Shown here piece after piece: positions 10,778-22,182 of a DNA stretch of 64,000 nt. Where the stretch lies: the NCBI GenBank assembly GCA_036674765.1, contig JARVKI010000030.1, forward strand, positions 310,001-374,000. Direction: 5' to 3'. The notes beneath the pieces are model-generated. The model worked only from the letters and a program-made list of their open reading frames with translations. It did no database searches and had not been told where the DNA came from. Both the position numbers and the translations under genes were made by a program. This DNA is from Seiridium cupressi. Taxonomy: Eukaryota > Ascomycota > Sordariomycetes > Amphisphaeriales > Sporocadaceae. How positions within the stretch are numbered: position 1 is the first letter of the stretch; each line of letters starts with the position of its first letter.

Positions 10778-12469
10778 CATAAACTTCGCTCTCGGTGTGT
10801 CGGACCGAGGTCATCCGCCTCGATATCCTCAGCCGATATCTCCATCCCTGTATCATATCCGGAAAAGGACACGTCCCATGCCTTGTCGTTTATTGGGTGC
10901 AACTCAACCTCAATATCGAAGTCGGGTACAGGCATTGCATTCACCATCGGAGAATTGGCTGTCGAAGGCGCAATCTACTGACCGCTTAGCGGGCGAAGTT
11001 CAAATCGAAGAAACTAAAAGTGCCGTGAACATGAGAATCTCAGTAGAAGCGAAATGCCGTCCAGAACATAACGTCGTGCCCCCACCAAATCCCCGGAATG
11101 CGACTGGGTTGATACGTCTAACGCCTGGCTCGCGCAGGAATCGCTTGTGGTTGAAGACATCAACTGTTTCGCCCCAGACGGAGGGATTAGTGTGCTGCAC
11201 ATGAGATGGCATCATGATGGTGCTCCCCTTCTTCAGAAGATACTTGTTAACAAGAAGGTGATCTTCCATCGCGATACGCGTGGCGGAGCTGGTAGAATGT
11301 ATGCGCATCGTCTCCTTAAGCGTTGATAAGAAAATAGGGCAAGATGACTTGACATGGCTTAGATCAATGATGAAACTGCCACTTTGGTCCTCGATTACGC
11401 CCGCAGACAGCTCAAGTCGTATGTCTTCGAGGACCTTTGGATCCGAGAAGATACGGTATATCACCCAAAAGGTCGCCGGGAGGGTATTGCTGAGAATGGC
11501 CTGACTTCCACCGATTTCAATTCTCGCTGTTTCCTTCAGAGGAATTCCAAAATGGTCATTGATTTTAACACGAGCTTGGATTAATTCGGAACCTTGTTTA
11601 TACGCATGGGCTTCGAAATATCTCTCCCAGACTTTGACCATGTATTTACGCGCTTGAAAGCTTTTCTTCGCGGTTATACGAGGGAAAAGATTGAGAACAA
11701 ACATCATCATTCCCGGCTCAAATATGCTGCCATGGGGGGTTAGCGACCAAAATACAAGGAGATGGAAGCGAAACTTACTACCAGGCCTTTTCCATGGCAG
11801 GATCACGAAATGGGTTTTTAGGTCCATATACGCCTTCTGTGGACGCCATGAGAAGTTCATGGCGTACCCACTCGAACAATTGAACGGTCGTATCTCCTCT
11901 TTTCTGCCATGTGTCCAGGGATTGAGTGATGTATTGGATTGACCTCCTGTTCATGGCGTCCAAACCGGGGCCAGCGCTCAGGGCCGAATGGACGTACTTG
12001 GGAAAGCTCGTCAAATAGCTACCGTCGGCCGTTACGTCGTGGCCTATAATGTCATTGGTGGTCTTGCTGACGCCGATTACGTTGGCGGCAATACTCGCCT
12101 CTATGGCCGTAAAAGAGAGTTTTCCAACCTGGTTCTGGACCGACGTCAGGAGCTGCGGGGCGTTGATCACGTATATGCGTGATCCTGGCATGCACAATGT
12201 GTATATGGGCAGATTGTACTTGTCACTGGCAGCCCACAATGTCAACGGCTCCGACCATAGTCATTTGGCCTGTGATCTTGGAATACTAACCTCATGAAAC
12301 GATGAAAGCCCACACCCTTGGTTGCCATATTCAAGAGGGGCGAGACGAAGGGGATGCCCTCACCGATTGAGACCGGTTCCTTTACATCTTGGGTGAGACG
12401 GAGCAGGGCGAAGAGAAAAGCGTAGATGGCGGCTCCAGCCCCGACCACCAGACTGAAGCTCAGAGCCAT
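10778..12469 (-). pseudogene. Cytochrome P450 with broken C-terminus
   Basis: Three minus-strand exons (12469-12291, 12225-11779, 11726 onward; introns of 65 and 52 bases) encode an almost complete microsomal P450. It has an N-terminal membrane anchor (MALSFSLVVGAGAAIYAFLF), DKYNLPIYTL, an ExxR motif (LKETMR), the PERF-like region FNHKRFL, and the haem loop FGGGTTLCSGRHFA with the axial Cys. After STEILMFTALLV the frame fails. One extra T (plus-strand A run at 11011-11013) shifts it, and the expected LRFELRPLSGQ continues in the next frame. That frame carries a TAG at 10975-10977 where Trp is expected, before running to a TGA at 10778-10780. Up to the shift the protein looks functional, so decay seems recent. 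If expressed, it would end as LVSSI and lack the last 75 or so residues. Confidence 0.82.
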
Positions 12470-12930
12470 GGCGGGCGCCTAGTAATTGGCAGGATTCAGT
12501 ACAAACTCTAGTGTAGAGGGGGGTTTATCGCGGCAAAGGGGGAAAGCTGTGCAGAGTTCAGGTGGCCGGTGTCGTAAAACAGTGAATAAAAGATCCTTGT
12601 CGGCACGGAGGACTCTTCAATTGTGAACCCTCGACGTTTTTTTCGTCATCATCCAGAGATCATCTAGAGGTAGATGAAAAAGTTGGAAGACTCGGAACAC
12701 TTGTTTCCCAAATGTCGATAATTTACTGCAGCCTGGTTGTTGGGTGACCACACGCGCCCGGGGCTATGGAGTTCCGATACCGTTGTGCCTCCTTGCATGG
12801 TGTCTGCTGCAGCCGACTTTGGGCCACCCAACGAGAGGGTGGTTAGGGTACCATGTAGGTAGCTGGCGGCTTTGCGGCTCTACACAAAGATTTACGTTGT
12901 CGTCAGCTCGCCCAAGGAAGATGTATTCCT
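12470..12930. other. Intergenic upstream of P450 remnants
   Basis: This is the presumed 5' region of the minus-strand P450 pseudogene. No other coding match was seen. Confidence 0.4.
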
Positions 12931-13262
12931 CGGCAGTTGGCGGCTACCAAAAGTTCATTGGGCCTACTAAACTCAAGCGTATCTTACCATGATCCAGACT
13001 TCTGGAACACCAAGAACGGCATGTACCCGGTTGACAGCTTTCGGGCCCATCGGTTCCTGGTAAATCCGATTGACCCGGGAAGCGGACCTATCAACCCAGC
13101 ACTATTTGAGGGGACGAGACAGCCAGAGTGTATATAAGCCCTCATCTGGTAATGGCAAACCTTCCTTCTCGATGAAAGGTCTTGAGGCCTTGGTTTCCCT
13201 ATGGTGGCGGGTATTCTATCTGCCCTGGGAGGCACCTGGCTAAGAACGCCCTACCCCTAACG
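12931..13262 (+). pseudogene. Cytochrome P450, haem-region fragment
   Basis: The plus strand holds a P450 piece in the opposite orientation to its neighbour. SLGLLNSSVSYHDPDFWN, GMYPVDSFRAHRFL and DPGSGPINP form the PERF region. After a stop at 13135-13137 and a frame change, WFPYGGGYSICPGRHLAK appears at 13191-13245, a canonical haem loop whose Cys codon is at 13221-13223. No simple intron joins the two parts in frame. Everything N-terminal of the PERF region (anchor, I-helix, ExxR) is absent. It resembles the group of fungal P450s with PYGGGxxxCPGR, unlike the FGGGTTLCSGR neighbour, so it is a different P450 rather than a duplicate. Confidence 0.72.
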
Positions 13263-15467
13263 AGCGCAATACGTGTGACCGAATTCGATTATTGAGTTTT
13301 TAGATGTTGCGCTGGTGCCAGATTGGTGAAGATTCGGGCTGGAATAATAGGACTTAAATAACCCTTTACCCTTTCGTATTAAACAGCGTATTTAAACATC
13401 AAGTACATATATATTCGCTTAAAAAGGTTTTTTTTTAATGTTTGATAATCGGGTAAATAAATAAGTTTAATTTAAAATATTATGATATTACTATTAATAG
13501 GTCTTTTTAATTATAAGTAGAACGTCTTTACACACGGTTCTCTAAACCTTACCGTCACGTCACTATAATTAAGCAGAGGAGAAAGTGCCGTAAAAGGGAA
13601 TGCTATAATCCGCCAGCAGGTAAGAGCAGAGGTATTGTTTCTTTGCGGCCGACAAACCTTGCTTAAGTGCCGCATAGCGTATCTGCGCCGACGCACAGCC
13701 TCAAGTTTAAAGGCTGCCTGCGCCCTAGTCGATGACGATATGCCGTATTCTTTTTACCGTTTCTTCTACGAATCACTATGACTTACATCACAACCTAGTT
13801 TGGTGCTCTCTCTACACCATCTCTTTAAAGGCTCGCCTAGACATACATCATTCATGCCAAAGAAGCCTGTTCATCTTCGACACTAGCGAGTATGCCGTGT
13901 AAGGTTTATTATAATCTAGAACAGGCCAAACTTTCTGCCATGTCCCACGGTTTCCAAGATTTTCAAGATTTCATACCTGATTTCGAGGTCTCTGGAAACA
14001 GTGAAAAACGCATCTGATTCTGGTTACGCGGTGTGTCATACACCGTTAACAGGGTTGTTGTCCATGAAGGATTGCGCCACGGGTTTCGAAAATGAAGAAA
14101 CTCGGGTGACCATTTTAATACCTGGCCTGGGAGTGCCGCACAATCGCATTCGAGCAGTTATGCCTATTGTTTCTGCGCCAAGGTCGACTTCGATCCAGAT
14201 TGGGCTTCAAACAGAATTGGAGTTCTACTCCACATCATCGTGTAGGTCATTCAACCCTCAATAAGATATAGACCATGACATTAACGCTGGCTAACTATGG
14301 TCCCGAGGTAGCCGCTGCAGCGCCCTGGTCTGGGTACGGAACTGGCAATCTTGTTGATACCGAAGTGGATATTGTGTCTTCTTGTTGCACTATTTAGCGA
14401 TGGTTAGATAATGCTCGGCAACACATGGCATTTGTGAAATAATCGGCTACGAGTTCACCCGAACCCCACCGACGAGGGTTATAAATTTGATGGGTGTGGA
14501 TGAAGCTATAGTGAGCGTCGTGGAATCAAAAGGGCGGCGAGGAAGATACATCGTGTTCACAATTCCAGCTACGCGATCATGCAACTATATTGGACTGTGA
14601 AGTAGCCCTCTGCCGGCCGGATCCATTTCGAAAAACGATCAGCGGCTTTTTTGAGAGTACGAGTGCGTTCATGGGAACTCGAGCTCGGATATCAGTCCTC
14701 CACGACCTACATGGCCTTTTCTCTGGGCGAGAAGGGCTATTTCGACACAAATAATACAGGACGACCAAGCGGGTTCTATAAACACCGAATGATAAAGTTT
14801 CTTCTCTTCGCGAAGGAAGGTTGACAGCGGGGAGGGATTCATCAACTCTACTACCCTTGACCGTTTGCGAAGCTGGCACAGCAAACGGAACAATCCAATA
14901 CAGACGAATAAGTCTGGCAGCCTCAGATATTAGTTGCCTTCCCAATTTTAGACTCGAGACAGTCACTATCATCTAGTCAAGATACTGGCCGATCACAGAC
15001 TGTATCTATCGCAGACCTTGATTAGCATTAATTGTGGCCTGCTATCCCATAATCTTGCGACAGAAGTTCCCCTTGAACCATGACCGCGTGGCTCTCTTCC
15101 ATGTGCATCGATGGAGCGTCAGGCTGTGCTCGACAGGCGGACGAATTAGATTGTCAAGACTCCCTACATGTAGTCTTAAGTATGCCACGGTACATGTAGC
15201 TGCGAGCCCCGTCTACCCTTACTCAATCCCCGCGTCCCACTTTGATTTAGTGGATAAGTGGGCAGAAATGAGCTCATGTAATGCCGGCATATACCTAACG
15301 TTGAACCTCGGACCCACTGAGGGGTCATCTTTTAGTGCAACAACTTGCGAATTCGGCCTGTGTTAACCCGATCATCTTCGCTGTATTTCTCCCGCTACAT
15401 GTCCTCTAGCCTCGTAAGCTAAGCTGTGTACACTTGAATAGCCTCTATCACCTGATGGCCATTTGGT
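13263..15467. other. Gene-poor stretch with AT-rich patch
   Basis: Bases about 13360-13510 are markedly AT-rich (runs of T, TTTAATTTAAAATATTATG), like RIP-affected sequence. A frame at 14001-14264 (plus) has gene-like composition (SDSGYAVCHTPLTG) but no family I recognise. The rest shows nothing supported. Confidence 0.4.
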
Positions 15468-16488
15468 GTGGTTATCATGTCGTGCATAAAGATCATCTAC
15501 GGTTCTGGGTCTGCTGGTAGTTGGCGCGACGAGAGGGAAGGGCCTGGTGTGCTCAACGTCCTGGAAGAGTTCGGTGTTGACACTATCGACACGGCACGCA
15601 TCTACGCATCCAGCGAAGAACTCATCGGAAAGCGCGGCGCGGCTGATAGATTCGAAATCGACACCAAGCATCCCGGCGGCTTCGCTCAAAACACGCCTGC
15701 AACCAAGGAAAATGTCATAGAAACCGCTGAAGTTAGCCTCGGGCTGTTGAAAACTGATCAGGTATTTACAGAAATCTATAGCGACTCCTCTTCATTGCTT
15801 TACTGACAAAACTTAGGTGCATATTTACTACCTTCATGCGCCCGACCGCACCACCCCACTGAAAGACACCCTGGCCGGGATCAATGAGCTTTACAAACAG
15901 GGACGCTTCAGACGCTTTGGTCTTTCCAATTTTCTGGCTAACGAGGTGGAAGAAGTCATTCATGTGGCTGCAGAACATGGCTTCGTTCGACCATCAGTCT
16001 ATCAGGGTAATTACTCGGCTTTCGCACGCAGGCATGAACTTGAGCTTTTCCCAGTGCTGCGCAAGCATGGCATAGCCTTCAATGCCTATTCCCCACTAGC
16101 TGGGGGGTTTCTAACCAAGACGGCTAAGGACGTTGAGGATCAGGTTGGTCGATTTACTCCGGCCAACCCGCTCGGTGAGGTTTACGTGACGCTATATAAG
16201 AAACCGGTATTTTTGGCGGCGTTGGAGGTTTGGGAAGCGATCAGTCAAGCAAGCCGAGTACCGAAAGCTGAACTGGCCTACAGATGGGTTGCGTACCATA
16301 GTTCGCTAACGCGGGGAAACGGCGATGGTATGATCGTTGGCGCCCGGAACTTGCAGCAATTGCGCGAGACTCTCACTGGTTTGAGGAGAGGACCGCTCCC
16401 GGACGATGTAGCGAAGCAAATTGAAGCGATCTGGGACCAGATCAAAGACGAAGCTGGGTTAGACAACTTCAATCTCAATTCCGCTTGA
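15468..16488 (+). CDS. Aldo-keto reductase (aflatoxin-aldehyde-reductase type)
   Basis: Two exons, 15468-15761 and 15817-16488, with a 55-base intron (GTATTT..TTAG), encode 321 residues of an NADPH-dependent (beta/alpha)8 barrel. The catalytic tetrad is visible: Asp and Tyr in DTARIY, Lys in IDTKH, His in YYLHAPD. Further landmarks are LYKQGRFRRFGLSNF, SVYQGNYSAFARRHE, FNAYSPLAGGFLT and the NADPH-binding C-terminal segment MIVGARNLQQLRETL. The family (AKR7-like) reduces aldehydes and small ketones in the cytosol. The N-terminus is short compared with relatives, and an in-frame ATG at about 15477-15479 is an alternative start. It stands alone between decayed regions and appears intact. Confidence 0.88.
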
Positions 16489-16802
16489 TCTCGCCAGGGG
16501 TTTAGCCTTTAGATTCATGGTGTGCATAGATTGCATATAGCTATGACATTCTCGAACAAATGAACCAAGAAGCAAAGCCGATTTGAAATCACCAATGTGT
16601 ATCATCTGAGCCCCAGCCACTCTCGATAGGTAACGGAATCCCGTATAGTGACTTCAGCACCCACTAGATTCGTCTATTCAAGGATCTGTGTCATCACTCC
16701 TTGGTAAACCGTGTATCCATACGACTTGAAAATTCAAATTGAATATTACCGTAGTACATTCAAACCCATATTAAGTTAATCGCTAGAAATCCCGCACTGT
16801 CG

Positions 16803-17860
16803 TTATCTCTTTTCCGTCTTTCTCATCTCCTCGAGAAGGTGTCCTAGATTCCGCCCAGTATATCTCCCATTGAAACTTGGCTGCAACGAGTCATAGAGTA
16901 TAAGATCGTCATTTCTTTCTGGAGCGAACCTGGGGCAGATATCCCGATATTTGTCGAGGATCTCAATCCCCTGCTTTTCATATTTCTTGACATCCTCTGG
17001 GGCAGCTGACCTTGCTTTTGAGACACGTGAAAAATACAGGCAAGCTCTGCCCAGAGAACACTCAGGCCATCTCCCACGCCCAGCATTGTATGCGCGGTCG
17101 ATAATCTCCTTCATGTGCCCCCTGTCATTTGTGTTAGCCTTGGAGCTCGTGGCATTTCATGCAGAGAATAAACAAACGACTTACTCTGCTTCTTCGAGAT
17201 CCCCGCAGTGATGGTACATAGCCCCTACTGTGTATAAACAAGCAGTGTGGATTGGCCGAACCTTCCCGAAATGATTTCCCGCTCCTTCAGTATCCTCAAG
17301 TGAAGTTCAAGAGCACGCTCATGATCTCCACATTGGAGAACTGCGCAGGCATAGTAGTACTCGAACCATTTTACCCGCATAGTCCTTCTGCCTTCATGTT
17401 TCAGCTGGACCTCTACACATTTCGCATCGAAAGAGACAGCCTCGCGAAACTTTCCCCGGCACTTTTTAATGATGCCCATGTTGTGGAAGAATTTACAATA
17501 CTCAAATGGTATATCGTCTTCAGATCCCCAATTCTTGCATTGTTCCGAGCATTCCGAGAACAAGTTGCACGCCTTTGTGAATCGCTTGAGATGTAACTCT
17601 GCGACCCCCTGGTCGTTGATCGAACGATACAAGAGTATATCTGTATTTCTTGTGATGTTGTCCTCGTCAGTCTCTTTCTTCTTGAACGCTTTTCGGATCT
17701 CGCGAACTCGCTTGCGCATTGCCAACCTGTCCTCGTACTGTCTGGTCTTTTCTCAATGCGCAACGTTAAAGGCAACGGCCATATCGAATTCAACCACGTG
17801 GTCGCTTCTGGACAAGTCCAATGCGCAGCCTTCTCCTCTATTCAATAAAGCGTAGCTACA
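16803..17860 (-). pseudogene. Tetratricopeptide-repeat protein, decayed
   Basis: The minus strand encodes TPR-like helices: GVAELHLKRFTKACNLF, YCKFFHNMGIIKKCRGKFREA, YYYACAVLQCGDHERALELH, MYHHCGDLEEAE and RAYNAGRGRWPECSLGRACLYF. The pieces join across a 63-base intron (17122-17184) to a stop at 16803. There are two lesions. A TGA at 17753-17755 replaces an expected Trp between NVAH and EKTRQYEDRLAMRKR in an otherwise continuous frame. One base appears lost near 17275 (an A run), so the frame changes before FGKVRPIHTACLY. The 5' part disappears at about 17860, where an oppositely oriented hydrolase relic begins. It resembles the TPR tail of fungal NLR-type or stand-alone TPR proteins. Confidence 0.65.
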
Positions 17861-17879
17861 TTGTAAGTATAATGACGAC

Positions 17880-18745
17880 AGCACAGCTGACTTGCAATCT
17901 GATCTGAAGCCTGACCCTTTTCCGTTTAACCCAGTCTTTCCAATCACGTCATTGACTAAGGCCATGGTTGCCTCTTCGCTCGCCTCCCTCGTGGGCGAAG
18001 GGCTGGAATACTAAGCCTTCCGGAATGGTTTCAGAGTTCAAGTCAAAGACCAATGAGATCAATTGTACTGAACTTGTCACCAGAGCCAATGTTGTCGACC
18101 TTCTAGCCCATAGCTCGGGGTGACCTCCAGGAATAACTTTTTGGTCGCAGAAGAACCAACAAGTTCTTATTGATAAGGCGTGGACAGCGAGACTCGTAGG
18201 ATTTCTAAAGCCCCTCGTACCATTTCGGTTCAAATTCATGTAATTCAACTGGGCGAACGGGTTAGCCGGAAAGATCATTGAAAGGATTTCTGGGGAGAGT
18301 CCAGAAGAACATATGCAATGGATACTGTTCCGGCCTCTGCGGCTTTCTCGTACTACCTTGGTCAAGCCGGACGAAGGTGAATACGTGAAGTCTTACATGG
18401 CCATGAGTAACAGTACACCCTGGCAGATTCCTCCAACAGCATACAATTCTGGCCACGCACGTACAGGAGCCGGAGCTTGAAAAAGCACAGTCAACGACTT
18501 CTTCACATTTTACAAGGCCTGGATGGAGGTGACACACGACCAGAAGAAAAGCGGGAAGATGAACACTCCTGGCTTGCCTTTCCGCAGAGTTGATGATACT
18601 TGGGCTCCCCATCCTTCCATCAAAGAAGAGAGTGATTACGGACAGGGTTGGGTTGTCACAGAACTTCCTGCAAAGACCGGCCAGGTCGGCGTAAATGGCT
18701 ACGAGCGTCCGGGTGAATATCCGATCGTCAACAGTGCGACGGACA
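17880..18745 (+). pseudogene. Beta-lactamase-fold serine hydrolase, decayed
   Basis: The plus strand carries most of a fungal class-C-beta-lactamase-like hydrolase. FPITSLTKAM includes the catalytic SxxK (Ser-Leu-Thr-Lys, about 17949-17960). VVDLLAHSSG, FNWANGLAGKIIERISGE (the YxN-equivalent region), FRPLRLSRTT, TPWQIPP, FFTFYKAWM and YGQGWVVTELPAKTGQVGVN follow in family order. Damage: one frameshift between SLTKAM and VVDLLAH, a TGA near 18115 after HSSG, a TAA before FNWANG near 18241, and a TGA near 18478 before KSTVNDFF. Similarity ends at about 18745, well before the usual C-terminus. The 5' end abuts the TPR relic. The family includes esterases, lactonases and transesterases; the original role is unknown. 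Confidence 0.72.
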
Positions 18746-20218
18746 GAGGAGCCTTTGAAATACATAAATCCAAAGACATAGTCAACGGAAGACCTGAACC
18801 ACCTCTACGCGGATTTCCCCCTCGCTTCGAGCCCAAATGCCCGGTAGCAGATATCTTTCTGACTACCGGATAAAAGCGATCTGTCTAGGTTTGCAGTAGC
18901 CCGCATCTAAAGCTTAGTCTCGTTGCCCGAAGCAGTATCGAGTTCGGGGATGTATTGGCTATCTCTGATACCTCAGCCTTCGGTACTGAATTGGACTCAT
19001 CTAACAACCAACCACAATCGCTATGCATTCCCTGAGCTGCTTCCAGTGACCTGATGGGTGGGTTTCGCGACATTTGTTCTGAAGATCCTGGCAACGAGCA
19101 GAATTGTAGCGATGGGGCACCATCCGGCTGAAGAATGTCTGAGTCAAGGACATAAATTGATGTTTGGGGAGAAAACATCCGGAAAGCAATATGCAAAACC
19201 TCTATCTGTGAACTCATTCATTACATCCTCGTCGAATTTCGGGATGTGCTCCCGAGGCCCCATATTTATTTGTATGGGTGGCGGACGACGGCGTATAAGA
19301 AAAGAAGCTGGCTTGCATATTCACACTTAATATGTCGAGTGGCCCGTCACTCAGTGATGGGCGGTTTGCGTCCCTTTACGTCATTTCAATGCTCTTTAAA
19401 GCGATGGTGACTGGCTTCTAGATTGGCACACTACACATGTATATAGCGTCAGCCAGAATGGCTGGGAGGATGCCAAGAGAATTCGAAGTGATGAGATCGT
19501 ATGACAGGTTTGCGCAAATCCCGACGGAGTCGAAAAGGAATTGACGCCACCTTTCACCAATAACAAACACTTGGGCATTTTAGCGTAGTCTCATAATTAG
19601 ATCGCTTCTTGTCGTAGATCATCCCGCCAAGGATGCAACTGGACCGGTAATTCAGCACAAGTTCGTATTTCTTTGCCTGCTGCTACTGCGGGCGCTTTGA
19701 CTAGATAGATAGAACTTGGACAGCTACGCGATCTTTCGCCCAAGGACTTCTCAAGAGATCGCGACACTATTTCCATGTTGTTTGTCGGAGATGTGTTGTG
19801 GAGAGTGTCGCCAGTGATTGCCTTGTTACCGAACTGAAAATACAGTTTCGAGGCTAGCCTTCCCTCCAGCAGGGTTCATAACCTCGTCATCCAAGGCGAA
19901 TACTAGATTCACGTAAGCATCTCCACCCATGACAGAGCTGCAAAAGGTTATTTATTACCAAGACCTCATCAGCATTTCGCTGTGCAACAAGTCAAACCCG
20001 ACAATCAACCTCTAAAGGCACGTGACACCCGTAGCCTCCAAAACGCCCGCTGCCGCTGTCGCATTAAACAAGCATTTTCCGGGGAATTGAAAAAAAAAAA
20101 AAAAAGACGCGTGCCACGCCTGCTTTCAACCTCGTGTCCCCGACCATCGCCATGATGGCAGTTTGGAAAAGGGATGGAAAAGGAACAAGCCCCACCGGTT
20201 CGCCTCTTTGTTATTCTA
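18746..20218. other. Intergenic, nothing supported
   Basis: Short frames only (for example 18885-19217 minus) and no recognised motif. A homopolymer of A lies at about 20090-20105, just beyond the 3' end of the next gene. Confidence 0.45.
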
Positions 20219-21420
20219 TCAAACCCCGTAATCTCCAGACCTCGAAGAGGATGATCCGTATGACGAGTCGTGAGTTCGGTTATTCTCCATCTCCACCAGC
20301 GCTCGAACTGTATCCAAAGCCTTCTCCGCGAAACTCGGCCCGGTTGGCCCGCTGTGTGAGCTGCTGGCACTGTATGTCGATCTGCCTGATATGCCGCGCA
20401 GGTCCATAGGTCGGCCCGGTGGATCTACCCGCATCAGCAGTGAGTCAAGTGAAACGACGACGCGGCGTTTTGGACCATGGGCCGTTAGCCTTACCATTGC
20501 GTGTCGACATGTTCCACAATTCCATATTTTGCTTGCTGGATTGAAAGCTTTTTCCAAACAAAACTTCGGCGTTCTCTATGTTGCGCTTGACATGAAATAG
20601 GACCCTATGAGATGTATTAAAAAGACCATTGATGCTGACGCGGACGATACCCTCTACTTCTGAAGGTGCCGTAGGTCTCAGTTTCTGACGATCCGCAGTA
20701 TGATCTGTCACATAATTCTTCTCGGCGTCGTGGTATCGTGCCATGACGATATCGTCGTCCTTGGGTTTCTGCGTATCGCTACGAAGACTTATCTGGAAGG
20801 CTTCCTGGGAGAGTCTCATCAGAGTTAGCTCTCAGCAGACGAGGAGATGCAGCACGCACTGTGGGATCAAGATGGATGCTGCTGGATCCATTGCTGAAAA
20901 GCTTAGTACCATACGAGCTTTCAGTCGATGTGACGCTTTCGTGTTCAGCAGGAGGCGGGCGATAAGGGCGAGTGGTACCACGGTCCGTGGCATTAGTGAA
21001 GAAATCGGCAATGTCGTCCCTGTTGACCTCTTTTCCCTTTGTGATTTCCATCCCCATGATCAGCTCTCGCCTCTTTGCCGTCTTTCCCGGGTCTTCGCCA
21101 TTTGCAACGGTTTCGCGTATGGCCAAGTCGATGGCCCAGAGCATCTCACCCACCTCATGTTGGCTAGGGTTGGCGACGGATTCGCTCTTCAGATCGTTGA
21201 AGCAATCATCGATGTAGTCAGGGCATATTGCCCATCCCTGTGTGAAGTCGAATTTGGTGACCAGATCGCGCCGCGCGGCTGCCTTCAGGGGATCGTGCTC
21301 GGTCCTGAGGGTTTCGCGGATGGCCGCCTCGACTGCCCAGCGTATGGTGCCAACTTTTGCCCCTCCCGGGTCGACTCCTTCGCCTATCGGTCTTGTCTCG
21401 GGTTCGGCGTGTCCAGACAT
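20219..21420 (-). CDS. Hypothetical protein with duplicated ~55-residue module
   Basis: Three minus-strand exons, 21420-20860, 20804-20495 and 20424-20219, join in phase through introns of 55 bases (branch GCTAAC) and 70 bases (GTAAGG..GTAG). They give 358 residues. The N-terminal half contains two related segments: VGTIRWAVEAAIRETL..DPLKAAARRDLVTKFDFTQG..CPDYIDDCF and VGEMLWAIDLAIRETV..DPGKTAKRRELIMGMEITKG..NRDDIADFF. Both follow one pattern, a W-A-[IV] helix, AIRET, DP-K, RR-L and a final acidic helix, suggesting a repeated helical domain. The C-terminal third is Ser/Gly-rich and probably disordered. I recognise no family, and no signal peptide or membrane segment is seen. The start was taken at the first ATG before the repeats; the frame is open further upstream without an ATG. 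The next gene upstream (22183-23089) is on the same strand. Confidence 0.7.
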
Positions 21421-22182
21421 ACGAAGCGCATGGTGAAACCGGCCAGTCAAGCTCGCTACTAGTCCCGCGAAGGCGATCGAGTATGGTACAGCTGTGTAGT
21501 CGCAGCAGCCATCTGATAAGGGCTGTGTGAGTCTGCGCTTTGGACGCGCGCGCCGGCGCAGCGACGACGATATCGAGCCAGTGTAAATCCAAAAGGCTTT
21601 ATCCCAACAATTTCCGCCGACTTCGTCGGTACGCGCGCGGTCCGGAGCCTGGGGGATGGAATGCGATGGGTGGAGCGATGGGTGGAAAGATGGTTTGGGG
21701 CAGTTGCGGGGTTGGCCATGCGATGTGGTGACAGGTATAGCGCCGGGTGGGCTATAGATTGGGCACGAATAAATCTACCAGCGAATTGCTATCGGAACCC
21801 CTTGGATGGCGCTACTAGTCCCATGTCGATCCAATGACCTAATTCTCGGTAGCAGTAAGTCATGTTTCATTTGCATGCGCACGCACATTGTAGAACGACA
21901 GGCAGGGTCAAGGGAGTCTGTTCCATGTTCCCATGTGTTTCTCTAGTGGGTTCGTGTTGTCTGGCCCACATTCTCAGGTACCCGATAGCCTGGAACCCCG
22001 CATGTCCAGGGACCGGAGACACTAAACATAGAAGAACGTATACGCAGTGGCTAATAAGTCAGTTGGGACTTATCACTCCACTCGCGACAAGTCGGGTACG
22101 TTTGACTTGGTAGAAGCAATGGTTGGCGACAAATTGGAGTTGAACTGAAAGTGGCTCTAAACAAATGATCCAAAGCCTTGAG
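21421..22182. other. Intergenic between two minus-strand genes
   Basis: GC-rich sequence near 21480-21700 keeps all three minus frames open for some distance, which is a composition effect. It is probably the promoter of the duplicated-module gene. No separate gene is supported. Confidence 0.45.

Noticed and set aside
20445..20819. Separate minus-strand gene starting MRLSQEAFQ
   Set aside because: It is exon 2 of the duplicated-module gene: a GTGCGT..CCCAG intron with a GCTAAC branch site joins it in phase to the upstream exon.
21459..21719. Minus-strand open frame of 86 codons upstream of the duplicated-module gene
   Set aside because: All three minus frames are open in this GC-rich patch, and this one shows no motif and no splice join to the gene.
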